A DNA stretch of 64,000 nucleotides from UBA7359 sp963976795 (lineage in GTDB: Bacteria; Pseudomonadota; Gammaproteobacteria; Eutrophobiales; Eutrophobiaceae): NCBI GenBank assembly GCA_963976795.1, contig CAXBLT010000006.1:62001-126000 (forward strand), in the 5' to 3' direction. Below are positions 9,473-18,700 of this stretch, piece after piece (position 1 is the stretch's first letter; the number at the start of each line of letters is the position of its first letter). The notes beneath the pieces were generated by a model, which did not search any database, was not told the origin of the DNA, and was given only the letters and a program-made list of their open reading frames with translations. A program made the position numbers and the translations under genes.

Positions 9473-10789
9473 TTAGCCAGCAGTCTGCCCTTTATTCATA
9501 ATTTCGTCAAATGTACATGCTTTATCAGTAACGTTAGCATGCCCCAAAACCCAATCAACCACATCGTCTTCTAAAGCCAAAGATTCTACTTCTGCCAGGT
9601 TTTTTTGATCTGAATAGTACCAGTTGAGTACTGCGGCGGGATCTTCATAACCTGAAGCGACTTGTTCTATCATTTCTTTTACTTTTTCCGGGTCCGCTTT
9701 TAGCTCATTTTGTTTAATTATTTCTCCCAGAATCAATTGCAATGAGACACGTTTTTTTGCCTGTTCAGTAAAAACCGACGCATCCAAAGAACCGATTGCG
9801 CCCGCATTATGTCCCTGTCGTTTTAGATTATTTTCAAAATCATGTTTGGCGCGGTGCGCTTCATTCATCACTAATGCCTGCGGAAGCTCAATTTTATTGG
9901 CCTCATGCAAAGCATCCATAACAGTATCCTTAATTTGACGACGTAGCGTTAAACTAACCTCGCGTTCCATATTACGTTTCAATTCAGCACGTAACGTCTC
10001 TTCCTTGCCATCCTTTACGTTAAATTCCAGCATGAACGCCTCATCTACTTCGGGCAAAACAGTCTCATTAACCAGATTAACCTTGACCTTGAATTCGGCA
10101 TCTTTGCCTTTCAAAGCTTCATTGCCGTATTCTTCAGGAAATTTCACATTGACCTCTACATCATCGCCTTCGGACGCACCGACAAGACCCTCTTCAAACC
10201 CGGCAATAAAACTGTTGCTGCCTAATTCAAGTTCGTAATTTTCCGCTGTACCACCTTCAAATGCCACGCCATCAATGAATCCTTCGAAGTTAATATTAAG
10301 GACATCACCATTTTGCGCTGCTCTTTCTGCAATTTTTAATTCACGTCTCTGCTTACGTAACATTTCAATCATGTGACTGATGTCATCCTCAGACACATCA
10401 CAGGTAGGTTTTTCAAACTCCAGCCCACCTACTTCCTCAAGTTTGACTTCAGGATAGACTTCAAACGTTGCCGTAAAGGCTAAATCCTCTCCCGACTCAT
10501 CTTTAAGTTCATCTATCTGCGGTTGGCCGGCGGGTTTCAGGTCTTCTTGGGTAATGGCTTCATAAAGACTAGATTGAACCAATTCACCGACGACTTCTTT
10601 TCGTACCTGCAAACCATATCTACCCTGCACAATTTTCAGAGGCACCTTGCCAGGACGAAACCCCTGAACCTTTGTCGTCTTCGTCATTTTTTGCAGACGA
10701 TCGCTGACTTCAGAACTAACCCTATCTTCTGGTACTTCAACACGAACTTTACGCTCGAGAGCACCGGTACTTTCAACTGAAACTTGCAT
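9473..10789 (-). CDS. tig: Trigger factor (ribosome-associated chaperone)
   Basis: Binds at the ribosomal exit tunnel and protects nascent chains; it also carries peptidyl-prolyl isomerase activity. It shows the N-terminal ribosome-binding domain with the FRPGKVP signature, a central FKBP-type domain (about residues 160-245) and a long C-terminal helical domain. The reading frame extends five codons further upstream to a TTG. The ATG at 10789 is preferred because GAGG lies at the right distance and the product then starts MQVSVE, giving 438 residues, close to the usual 430-440. It is first in the tig-clpP-clpX operon, downstream of tRNA-Leu. Confidence 0.97.
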   Translation of the reverse strand: MQVSVESTGALERKVRVEVPEDRVSSEVSDRLQKMTKTTKVQGFRPGKVPLKIVQGRYGLQVRKEVVGELVQSSLYEAITQEDLKPAGQPQIDELKDESGEDLAFTATFEVYPEVKLEEVGGLEFEKPTCDVSEDDISHMIEMLRKQRRELKIAERAAQNGDVLNINFEGFIDGVAFEGGTAENYELELGSNSFIAGFEEGLVGASEGDDVEVNVKFPEEYGNEALKGKDAEFKVKVNLVNETVLPEVDEAFMLEFNVKDGKEETLRAELKRNMEREVSLTLRRQIKDTVMDALHEANKIELPQALVMNEAHRAKHDFENNLKRQGHNAGAIGSLDASVFTEQAKKRVSLQLILGEIIKQNELKADPEKVKEMIEQVASGYEDPAAVLNWYYSDQKNLAEVESLALEDDVVDWVLGHANVTDKACTFDEIMNKGQTAG

Positions 10790-10868
10790 CCTGTAAGACC
10801 TCAAATATTAAGATAAATCAATGTATTAACGCTCTTCTCTTGATGGTTACACATTGAAAATTGTGTAT

Positions 10869-10953
<85 letters not shown>

Positions 10954-11193
10954 ATGATATTTAGTCTAACACCTCATCTCTTAATAATTTTGTATAACTT
11001 ACTAATATTTATAAGGTACTGACCTATTTTATAAGTTTTGCCTTGCCCTCACCATAGTAAACTCAAGGTTTTGAGCAAAAAATACGCACAAACCATTCCT
11101 GTAGCCCGTCTAAAGGCACTTTTATTCAAATGTTATACAACTGATTTAGTTAAATCTGAATATTACAGGTGGGTTAATATATTATGACCGTAT

Positions 11194-11466
11194 TTAAAAA
11201 CATTCTTCGGTAAATGATTTACAAACTCGTCGACACTTTCTACTACCCGTTCTTGGGTTGATTATACAGTCTTCACCCCATTGTTCACAGACCGTCATGC
11301 ACTTTTTATCCTCTGCTTTATTATAATCATCGGGTAACATCAATTCACCATCAAGAGGCTTGACACTTCTATCTTCGCCTCCATCAGCAAGAACGGGAAC
11401 TGAGACTGATAAAACCACTGATATTAACAGTGTTTGTAGCATTTTAAAGTAATTATGGCGTTTCAT
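11194..11466 (-). CDS. Small secreted protein with duplicated C-x3-C-x6-C motif (unknown)
   Basis: Function not recognised. The 90-residue product has a signal peptide (basic start, hydrophobic residues about 10-26, VLA before the likely cleavage site), an acidic linker, then six cysteines at 56, 60, 67, 78, 82 and 89. These form two copies of C-x3-C-x6-C separated by ten residues, so three disulphides in the periplasm or outside are likely. Two starts are possible (residue 1 or the methionine at residue 9), and neither has a strong ribosome site. It lies 70 bases downstream of the response regulator-cyclase gene on the same strand and could share its transcript. Cys-rich helical hairpins of the twin CX3C kind bind partners or metals, but that link is only an analogy. 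Confidence 0.7.
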   Translation of the reverse strand: MKRHNYFKMLQTLLISVVLSVSVPVLADGGEDRSVKPLDGELMLPDDYNKAEDKKCMTVCEQWGEDCIINPRTGSRKCRRVCKSFTEECF

Positions 11467-11536
11467 GATTTTTTAGACACTTATCTGCTCTTATGTTCCT
11501 TACTAAATACTTAATAAAATAATTACTCAATCCAGA

Positions 11537-12577
11537 TTAGCCATCGATATAAGCGACATTATCCGAATTTGTTAATAAAGTATGCACCAATGTTGCTTCA
11601 TTAAAACCTCGAAACATAACTGCGTCAATCTCACCAAAAGAAAAATCGGGAATAGCTTTAAGTTTTTCAACTACTTGCTGACTCATATCTATATGCATCG
11701 ATTTTGCATGCTCACAAATTCGCGAAGCAAGATTAACCGTTTCACCTAACGCTGAATAATCGAGATGTTCATCAGAACCGATATTGCCCATCAAAACAGG
11801 GCCATAGTGTAAACCAATTCCAATCGGTAGCGGTTCATCAGACTCCTTAATTTCGGTTTTAAGTATCATCTGGGCGCACCTACTAGCATTTACAGCTGAT
11901 TCTTCCCCGTCGAAAATAGCCATCAAGCCGTCACCACCAAATTTATCGATATAACCATTAAATTTAGAAACCATATCGACTTGTCGACCCAAAGTTTGGC
12001 TAATACGAGCAAAAAGCACATCGAGATCAATCGTCCTGCTTAATTCTGTCGAACCACGTATGTCAGTAAACATGACACAAACCTGATGCAACTCTGGTGT
12101 CGGCAACAGACCAGTTAAGGAATAGGCCTCGACCATACGCTGTGTCCTTAGAGAGATATAACGATTCAAATAATGTCGAACGCGCTCAAGCTCATCATAA
12201 TATTGTTTTTTGTCCAAGTGATTTTTTAATCTGGCGGCTAATACTACGGGGTTGACTGGTTTAGTAATAAAGTCGCTTGCATCCACGGAAAAAGCCTCTG
12301 TCAGACTTGATTCTTCATCCATAGACGTGATAAAAATGATAGGCACCATCTTGTAACGAGAAAGTTCGCGGAGTCTTTTACACAAGTCAATACCGCCAAT
12401 TCCTGGCATATTGATATCCACTAATATCGCATCGTAGGTATTTTCAAGGGCAAGAAAAAGACACTTTTCGCCGCGCTCTGCTGTATCGACGAGATAACCC
12501 TGACTTTCGAGGATTGCTGACAAAACCATACGTGTAGTTTGATCATCATCAGCAAGTAAAACCGTCTGCTTAGACAT
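11537..12577 (-). CDS. Response regulator with C-terminal class III nucleotide cyclase domain
   Basis: A receiver domain (residues about 1-115, acidic pocket D10/D11, phospho-acceptor D54 in LVDINMPG, lysine in TKP) is followed by a helical linker and a class III cyclase domain. The cyclase has both metal aspartates (MFTDIRGS and KFGGDG), the DYSALGETVN segment with the aspartate expected for adenine, and the N-x3-R transition-state pair (VNLASR). It therefore looks catalytically complete and probably makes cAMP under control of an unseen histidine kinase. The frame opens at a GTG five codons earlier; the ATG at 12577 is chosen because AGGTGA lies 12 bases ahead. No kinase gene is adjacent. 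Confidence 0.88.
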   Translation of the reverse strand: MSKQTVLLADDDQTTRMVLSAILESQGYLVDTAERGEKCLFLALENTYDAILVDINMPGIGGIDLCKRLRELSRYKMVPIIFITSMDEESSLTEAFSVDASDFITKPVNPVVLAARLKNHLDKKQYYDELERVRHYLNRYISLRTQRMVEAYSLTGLLPTPELHQVCVMFTDIRGSTELSRTIDLDVLFARISQTLGRQVDMVSKFNGYIDKFGGDGLMAIFDGEESAVNASRCAQMILKTEIKESDEPLPIGIGLHYGPVLMGNIGSDEHLDYSALGETVNLASRICEHAKSMHIDMSQQVVEKLKAIPDFSFGEIDAVMFRGFNEATLVHTLLTNSDNVAYIDG

Positions 12578-12733
12578 TGATTTTTTAATCACCTAATATT
12601 TTATTATGCAGCCTCCATATGCATATTATATTTATAGTTTCTTAATGATTCTTATCTAAGAATCTTCAATACAAACGACATATTACCAGCAAATAAATAG
12701 AAATGCCCTTAATGTAATAATTTAGGATTTGTT

Positions 12734-12962
12734 AAAAAGTGGGAGCAAGTCTGACTTTTCTTCAGGCGTCCCATTGCAACAGGCTCAACTCTACAAATTC
12801 TTCTACTGTTTCTACGTTGGGTCACGTGTTGGATAACACTCAGAGTGTTAATTGCGGGAAAATCTCGCCATGGTTGCTTCCTTATAACCAATTTGAGTAT
12901 CGAATCTAACTTAGTTTAAATTCTCTGTGGGAATCCCTGAAATTTATACCTGACCCTACTTA
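12734..12962 (-). pseudogene. Deletion remnant of a REP-associated (IS200-like) transposase element
   Basis: The stretch has the two ends of the intact element at 27.4-28.2 kb but lacks its middle. The GGAAGCAACCATGGC start region and a QHV-x-QR-x-N segment match the transposase N-terminus, and a VAMGRLKK segment matches its C-terminal ATMGRPKK. The HUH catalytic core between them is missing and the start frame stops after seven codons. The outer ends keep GTAGGGTCAG (12952-12961 read on the minus strand) and AAAAGTGGG on the other side. It lies only about 20 bases beyond the end of the four-gene surface operon. Together with short flanks it fills the 400-base gap between that operon and the cyclase gene. 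Confidence 0.7.
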
Positions 12963-12981
12963 TGCACTACTTAAGAGGAGA

Positions 12982-15213
12982 TTAACGTAACTGCTCTATA
13001 CTCCAGAAATTATTTTCTCCGGTTGGGAAGTTACTGGCATGAATAAGTTCCATCCTGACTTGACCATCTGTCCTGAACGGTATGCCGAAACGCAGTTTTC
13101 CAGTTTTAGTTTCCCAATCAATGATACGTGTGAAGCGGCCAGAACGTAAGTCGGCTCCCAGACTAGAAGAAAACTCACCCTCTTCAATTCTGTTAATAGG
13201 CGGGCCATAGCGGTCAAATAACACTTTACGCACCTCTTCATAAACCTGAAGCGTACTATCAATATCGCCAAGATCATCAAATTCAATTGCCAACACAGAT
13301 TTGGTCAACTCGTTATTTGAAGAAATTAGACCTAAGCGCTGCCTATGATCGATAGCCTCTATGAAGGGCGTTTCATATATTGAAAGACCTGAGCGAACTA
13401 GAGGATCGATAATTCCCCAACTCTCTAATCTTGCTTGAATAACCCCCATATCCATACCAGGAGCCAAATCTGCTATATTCGCTACAGCGTTATATGACCC
13501 AGATGCTTCGACAACGGCAGCCCCTCGCTCCTCAGGAGAAACTTGTTGAACTGGTTGTGCCGGTCTGGCTGCTCGAGCGGGCCGGTCGAAGTTATACGTC
13601 CATGAAACACCAATACGATAGGCATGAGTATCGTCTCCAGGAATGGGGTTACGATCAAAATAATTACCTTCGATTTGGAATTGATGACTATTCCAACTAT
13701 AGGAATAATTTAATGATGTTTGATGCGTGTCCGTATCGTTACCAGTCAAACTTCTGGAATCTTGTAATAATGTATTATGTGATAATGCCAGATTATGATT
13801 GCCTTTAGTCAAATATAAAGACATGGCAGGCGATATGTCTGATGTGGTAACGCTTCCAGCAATAGTGGTGTTTCTTAAAACCAGGCTAGGCGAAATAGAT
13901 CCGATAAAGCCGCTAATATCAAAATCATGATCCACACCGACCGATATCTGACGGCTAACCGTAGTATCGCCGCTGACACGATTATCCACTTCAGTTAAAA
14001 GCCCCCCAAAACGACCAACCCAATGGTCCACAATAGGGAGTGAAAAAGAGGCGTTGGTCGAATGAGTCAATGAACGCGTCGTGTCATCCCGAGTCTCATT
14101 GTCTGATACAAAGGAACCCACTGTCCCCGATAACTGGATCGCAGGAATAAAAGTACCACTCAAAGTCAGACCTGCAACATCTCGGTCGGTGGGGTTAATG
14201 GTTTCCCAATTGGTTCTGAAGGTTTGTAAACGACCTCTGACGCTGAGCCCGGTAGAAAACCGCCAACCAAGATGAATCTCTGTTGAACGCTGATTAGCCG
14301 TGATAGAGGAACCATTAGGTCGAAAATCATCACCATAGCGTTCGTGACGAAATCGGTAGGTCAATGGGATATTGTTGCTCTTACCTTTAAGCTGGGCAAA
14401 AAAGCCTTCATCCTTCTGGTGCTGTTCGGCACCACTCGAATGGTCACCGTTAAACAAAGCATACTCCGCCTCTATTTCCAGCTTCTGCTGAAAATACTCG
14501 GCCGCCTTCCCCCAGGCCATACTGTAGACCGTCTGGGATAACTTCGAATTATTATTGACGGGTTCGGTGGTGTTATTAACAACCGTAAGGGAGAACAATC
14601 CCAATTGCGTTTCAGGTATAAGCCAGGAAGCGCCGCTGAAAAAATCCTTTTCATCGTTCAGCTCTCGGTAATTTTGATTGGTGATGCCACCGAACAGTTG
14701 GATCGAATGCCGTTTCCCCAGAAACAGTTCCGGTTGTAGCTCAATCTGAAAACCTTTTAGTGATCGTTGTAAAGTTCGGTAGGTCTGGTTGCCGAAAAAA
14801 TCGCCGAATTCCATACGAAAAGGAATCCCAACATCGCCCTTCTCCCAGGTCAAATACCCTCTTTCGAAAATAAGCCCTTCCTTGGCCGTCCTGTATTCAG
14901 AATCATCAACCGTACCTGAAATCTGCGCGTTAACAGTTTCATAAGCAGAAAACTGTCGACTGAAATTAAGGTTAAAATCGTCGAACTGTTGAAACCCTCT
15001 GTTTGGATAAGGACTGGCAGTAGTATCACCACTGTGCTCAAAGGTATCCGCTCGATAGGTGTTATAACCGCTAATAGACCAATCCGGCAGAACATTATCC
15101 AGTTTAAGATTAACTGGTTCCGCCCAACACAGCGTAACACCCATACAAAGCCAACCAGCAAGAAGTGCAGTACAGAAAGAGTGAGGGGAAACAAGAACCT
15201 GTCTTCCTGCCAT
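12982..15213 (-). CDS. Outer-membrane beta-barrel protein with extra C-terminal domain (unknown)
   Basis: No named family is recognised. The 743-residue product has a signal peptide ending near CWA (residues 29-31), then about 500 residues of alternating, aromatic-capped short strands typical of an outer-membrane barrel. The barrel closes with WTYNF at about 539-543. A Pro/Ala/Gln-rich linker (544-560) leads to a compact domain (about 566-743) that should lie in the periplasm. The gene is last in a four-gene operon, two bases after the NTF2-like gene. By position it may anchor or export the two large modular proteins encoded upstream, but no POTRA, FG-GAP or secretin motif was seen to prove this. 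Confidence 0.75.
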   Translation of the reverse strand: MAGRQVLVSPHSFCTALLAGWLCMGVTLCWAEPVNLKLDNVLPDWSISGYNTYRADTFEHSGDTTASPYPNRGFQQFDDFNLNFSRQFSAYETVNAQISGTVDDSEYRTAKEGLIFERGYLTWEKGDVGIPFRMEFGDFFGNQTYRTLQRSLKGFQIELQPELFLGKRHSIQLFGGITNQNYRELNDEKDFFSGASWLIPETQLGLFSLTVVNNTTEPVNNNSKLSQTVYSMAWGKAAEYFQQKLEIEAEYALFNGDHSSGAEQHQKDEGFFAQLKGKSNNIPLTYRFRHERYGDDFRPNGSSITANQRSTEIHLGWRFSTGLSVRGRLQTFRTNWETINPTDRDVAGLTLSGTFIPAIQLSGTVGSFVSDNETRDDTTRSLTHSTNASFSLPIVDHWVGRFGGLLTEVDNRVSGDTTVSRQISVGVDHDFDISGFIGSISPSLVLRNTTIAGSVTTSDISPAMSLYLTKGNHNLALSHNTLLQDSRSLTGNDTDTHQTSLNYSYSWNSHQFQIEGNYFDRNPIPGDDTHAYRIGVSWTYNFDRPARAARPAQPVQQVSPEERGAAVVEASGSYNAVANIADLAPGMDMGVIQARLESWGIIDPLVRSGLSIYETPFIEAIDHRQRLGLISSNNELTKSVLAIEFDDLGDIDSTLQVYEEVRKVLFDRYGPPINRIEEGEFSSSLGADLRSGRFTRIIDWETKTGKLRFGIPFRTDGQVRMELIHASNFPTGENNFWSIEQLR

Positions 15214-15215
15214 GC

Positions 15216-15752
15216 TTATCTATACTCCTCTCTCACTTGAAAGGTATAGTCGCTGACACCATTAATTTTTTGAAAGCCATTAGAGTCAGTAAATTCGATC
15301 TGTGTTTGAACAGTTGCGGTAACTCTGACAATGCGATCGAACCCTTGTCCGTCCGGCAACTCTTCTATCAAATCGCCAGGCAGTGTCGCCGTTGACTGAA
15401 TGGATTGCACACGAATCTGTGCATTTCTGGGAACAGTAGATTCAATAGTATCTAAAAGACGTTCTGCGTTAACAAAACTCGGTGCCAACAACGTGTCGAT
15501 CGAACCTGAATTCCAGGCAGAAAAAAAATCACGGACGGCTTTTTTGATCTCCCCTGGAGGAATAGGTTCCAACTTGAGGTTAAGGTTCAGACTTTCAGCA
15601 AATACAGCACCGGGTGGCCCGTATAATTCAGGTGGGCCGATAGGTGAAAACTGTCGAAATTCCCACGCCTCGGCATAGCCAGACAACCCAGCTGTCATTA
15701 CCACTGAAACCAGAACGATAACTACATGCTTAACTATGTTTAATTTCATCAT
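15216..15752 (-). CDS. Secreted NTF2/SnoaL-like protein (unknown)
   Basis: A 178-residue protein with a signal peptide (hydrophobic residues about 8-25, GYAEAWE near the cleavage site). The later part has a helix of the type RDFFSAWNSGSIDTL followed by long strands (VQSIQSTAT, RIVRVTATVQTQI, DYTFQVREE), which resembles the cone-shaped NTF2/SnoaL fold. The frame continues to a TTG at 15758, but the ATG at 15752 overlaps the upstream stop codon as ATGA, which is typical of translational coupling. It is third in the operon of modular surface proteins, and its stop lies two bases before the barrel gene. An accessory role in assembling or stabilising those proteins is an inference from position only. 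Confidence 0.72.
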   Translation of the reverse strand: MMKLNIVKHVVIVLVSVVMTAGLSGYAEAWEFRQFSPIGPPELYGPPGAVFAESLNLNLKLEPIPPGEIKKAVRDFFSAWNSGSIDTLLAPSFVNAERLLDTIESTVPRNAQIRVQSIQSTATLPGDLIEELPDGQGFDRIVRVTATVQTQIEFTDSNGFQKINGVSDYTFQVREEYR

Positions 15753-18700
15753 GGGCAATTCGCCTGAGAAGTGCCACAGTTGAATCCACTCATGGAAGTT
15801 AATGTGGAGTTCGCAAGACCGCCATCATCAGTCCAATTAATGGAAATCTTAAAGAATATGTTATCCGTGGTTCGTTTAACGATTAAGTCCACTGCACCGG
15901 CGTTCATTATACCGCCCGCAGGGCTGATGATCTGAAAGGGGCTACCAGGGACTGCGAGTGCTGCCTGTCCAGGCCCTGGAACACCGGCCAACCAGGTAAA
16001 GGCGGTTGTTGGTGCACCTGCGCCATTCAAAACGGCTGAGAGTGTATTCGTTCCAACAGCATCAATTCTTACTTCTATAGTAGTAGGCGCATTATCAGCA
16101 TCCACTACTGGGGTACCTGACACAGTCAATGCAATTGGCGTAAATGTCGTTGTAGCAGTCGGATTAGTTATTGCAGTAACACTCTTAGTCAAACTTTCAA
16201 ACTGGGTTGGACTACTGCCGCTTCTCAATCTGGAATCCATTAATAGAAACTTCCTACTACCTTCGACTAATTTAAATTCCTTTCTGGGCTTCGTATCTGT
16301 AGAGCCCGTGTCTTGTGTACTCGAATCAGCGAGTTCGCAAATCTCACCTGAGAACCCTTCTGGACAAGTACAACTTCTGCCATCGGTACATTCGCCATCA
16401 TTCATACAAACAGGACATTGATAAGTATCAGCTGCAAACGTATCAGTACTACTACCAGTATCATTACCATCCTGGATAACACCTATGGAGCTCTTGCCGT
16501 CTGCCTTTATTTCTACACCAGATGAAGGATTACTCAGCGTAATGGTAAATTGTTCAGTCTTTTCCTTCTCAGCATCACCTTTCACCTGAATTCTGATTGC
16601 ATTGCCTTCTTGTCCAGCAGGAATTATCAACTCACCTTGTGGAAACGCATCATCAACAAAATCATCTGCATTTGCAGGATTACTGCCAGATCCTTTCACA
16701 CTGTATTGCGCTTTCACTTCATCTTCTGTAGGACCATCAACAAGGCGTACTGTAAATACGTATTCAGATTCGCCAGCCGTTCCTTCCGCTTGCGTTATGC
16801 TTTCAATGTTAAATTCTATCTGCTTCGGTTTAATATCTTTTTCTTTAATAGCAGTAGCTTTACATTCATATTTTTTACATATTCCTCTTCTAATACTTAC
16901 GCATTGTCGAACAGTACCTTCAGGACATTGCTTAGCTGTTTCAGTAGGGCTGGTCGTTGCTTTACGCTTCACCGTCAGCTTCAATGTCAGTGTTTCAGAT
17001 TCTGCACCCTTACTATCTTTAGTTGACACTTTTATGATGTAAGGACTGTCCTTTACATCCTTTTCTGTAGGCGTACCTGCAAATTCAGTAATGTTGTTAT
17101 CGAGTAGATTCTTTTTCAAGAAATCCGGGACATCCGTCACTGTAGATAGACCTGTGAGATAATTATCTTCGTCGTCTTGAAAGTAAAATCCTGCACCTTC
17201 AATCCAAAGGGATATTTTCTCTCCTACCGTCACTTCACGGTCTCTAAGTTCCTTTGCTATATCAATACCAGTTCTAACACTCGGAGGCTTGTTTGCGTCA
17301 GCTTTTGGCTTCACCGTCAACGTAAATTCTGTTGAAGCAGAGGCACCTTTATCATCTGTTACAGTAACCTTAATGGTATATGGGCTCTTTTCTGCATCAT
17401 CTTCTGTCAGCTTGCCTCCTATAATAAAATCCTGCTCCGTGACGGTATTAACTAGAGATAGACTCTTTGGTAAACCCGTTACTTCAGGAGGGCGCGCATT
17501 AGATAAATTACCATCCGCATCACTGAATATAGTTTTAGGACTGACATCAACCCCTAGAGACTCACCTGCCTTTTTCACGATGTCCTGTATCTTATCTTTA
17601 ACGACTGGCGGAACGTTACTCGGTTTAACTATTAACTTAAATTCTGATATGACTTTTTTATGACTTGTCAGCTTTATCGTATAACTGCCCACATCCTTCT
17701 CTGTAAGCTTGCCTTTAATACTTACCAGTTCCTGCATAGCACCCGTGCTTAATGATAAAGTCTTTGGGTGGCCTTCCATTACAGGGTTAGTTCGTTTTCC
17801 ATACCCCAAGTCAGGCTCAAACAGTATGTCCTTATACTTAATATTTACAGTTACATCTGCATTTGTACGAGGTATACGGAATACCTGATCCGGTATCTGC
17901 CTTTTAGTCTCCGTAGTAGATGCAGTGGTACACTCTGTAGCTGTTGCCTTACAACTTCCATCCGGGCATTTGAATGGAGTCGGGGCAGCACAGGAAGTCG
18001 TAGTCGAACAATCTTCTTGCGACACCATACAACGACCATCGTCACACCTAATCGGTGTTGATGAAGGGCAGGTATTCGTAGTTGTTAACGTTGATGTACT
18101 TGTCGGACATTCTGAAGCCATCATTTTACACGTGCCATCGCTACATTTAATCTGATCTGAAGGACAAGCTAATGTGGTTTCCTTAACGCCCTCTATCGTA
18201 ATCTTTACCGTCGCCGTATCGGTACCACCGTGACTGTCACTTACCGTATAGGTAAACGTGTCCACTGCACTCTTGCCAATGCCTAAACTTGCAAACGCAC
18301 CGTCCGGATCGTATCTCAATACACCACCAGACAAGGTCGCCAGTCCTGTTGTCCCCGTTGTATCAATTGCGGTTACTGCTAACGTGTCTTCACTATTTGC
18401 ATCACTGTCATTTCCTAATATATCTGCTGTTATCGCCCGTTCACTGTCATTCGCAGCAAACGTTAAGTCAGCATCGGTTGCGACACTATCATCCTTTGCT
18501 TCAGGCGCACTGTTTACTCCACTAATCGTAATCTTTACCGTCGCCGTATCGGTACCACCGTGACTGTCACTTACCGTATAGGTAAACGTGTCCACTGCAC
18601 TCTTGCCAATGCCTAAACTTGCAAACGCACCGTCCGGATCGTATCTCAATACACCACCAGACAAGGTCGCCAGTCCTGTCGTCCCCGTTGTATCAATTGT

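Noticed and set aside
12996..13286. Alternative minus-strand frame within the barrel gene
   Set aside because: It overlaps the barrel frame and lacks a signal, a family match or a ribosome site.
16550..17042. Long open frames on the plus strand inside the giant genes
   Set aside because: They lie antisense to the 1,500-residue gene, lack ribosome sites and recognisable families, and are explained by its codon bias and repeats.
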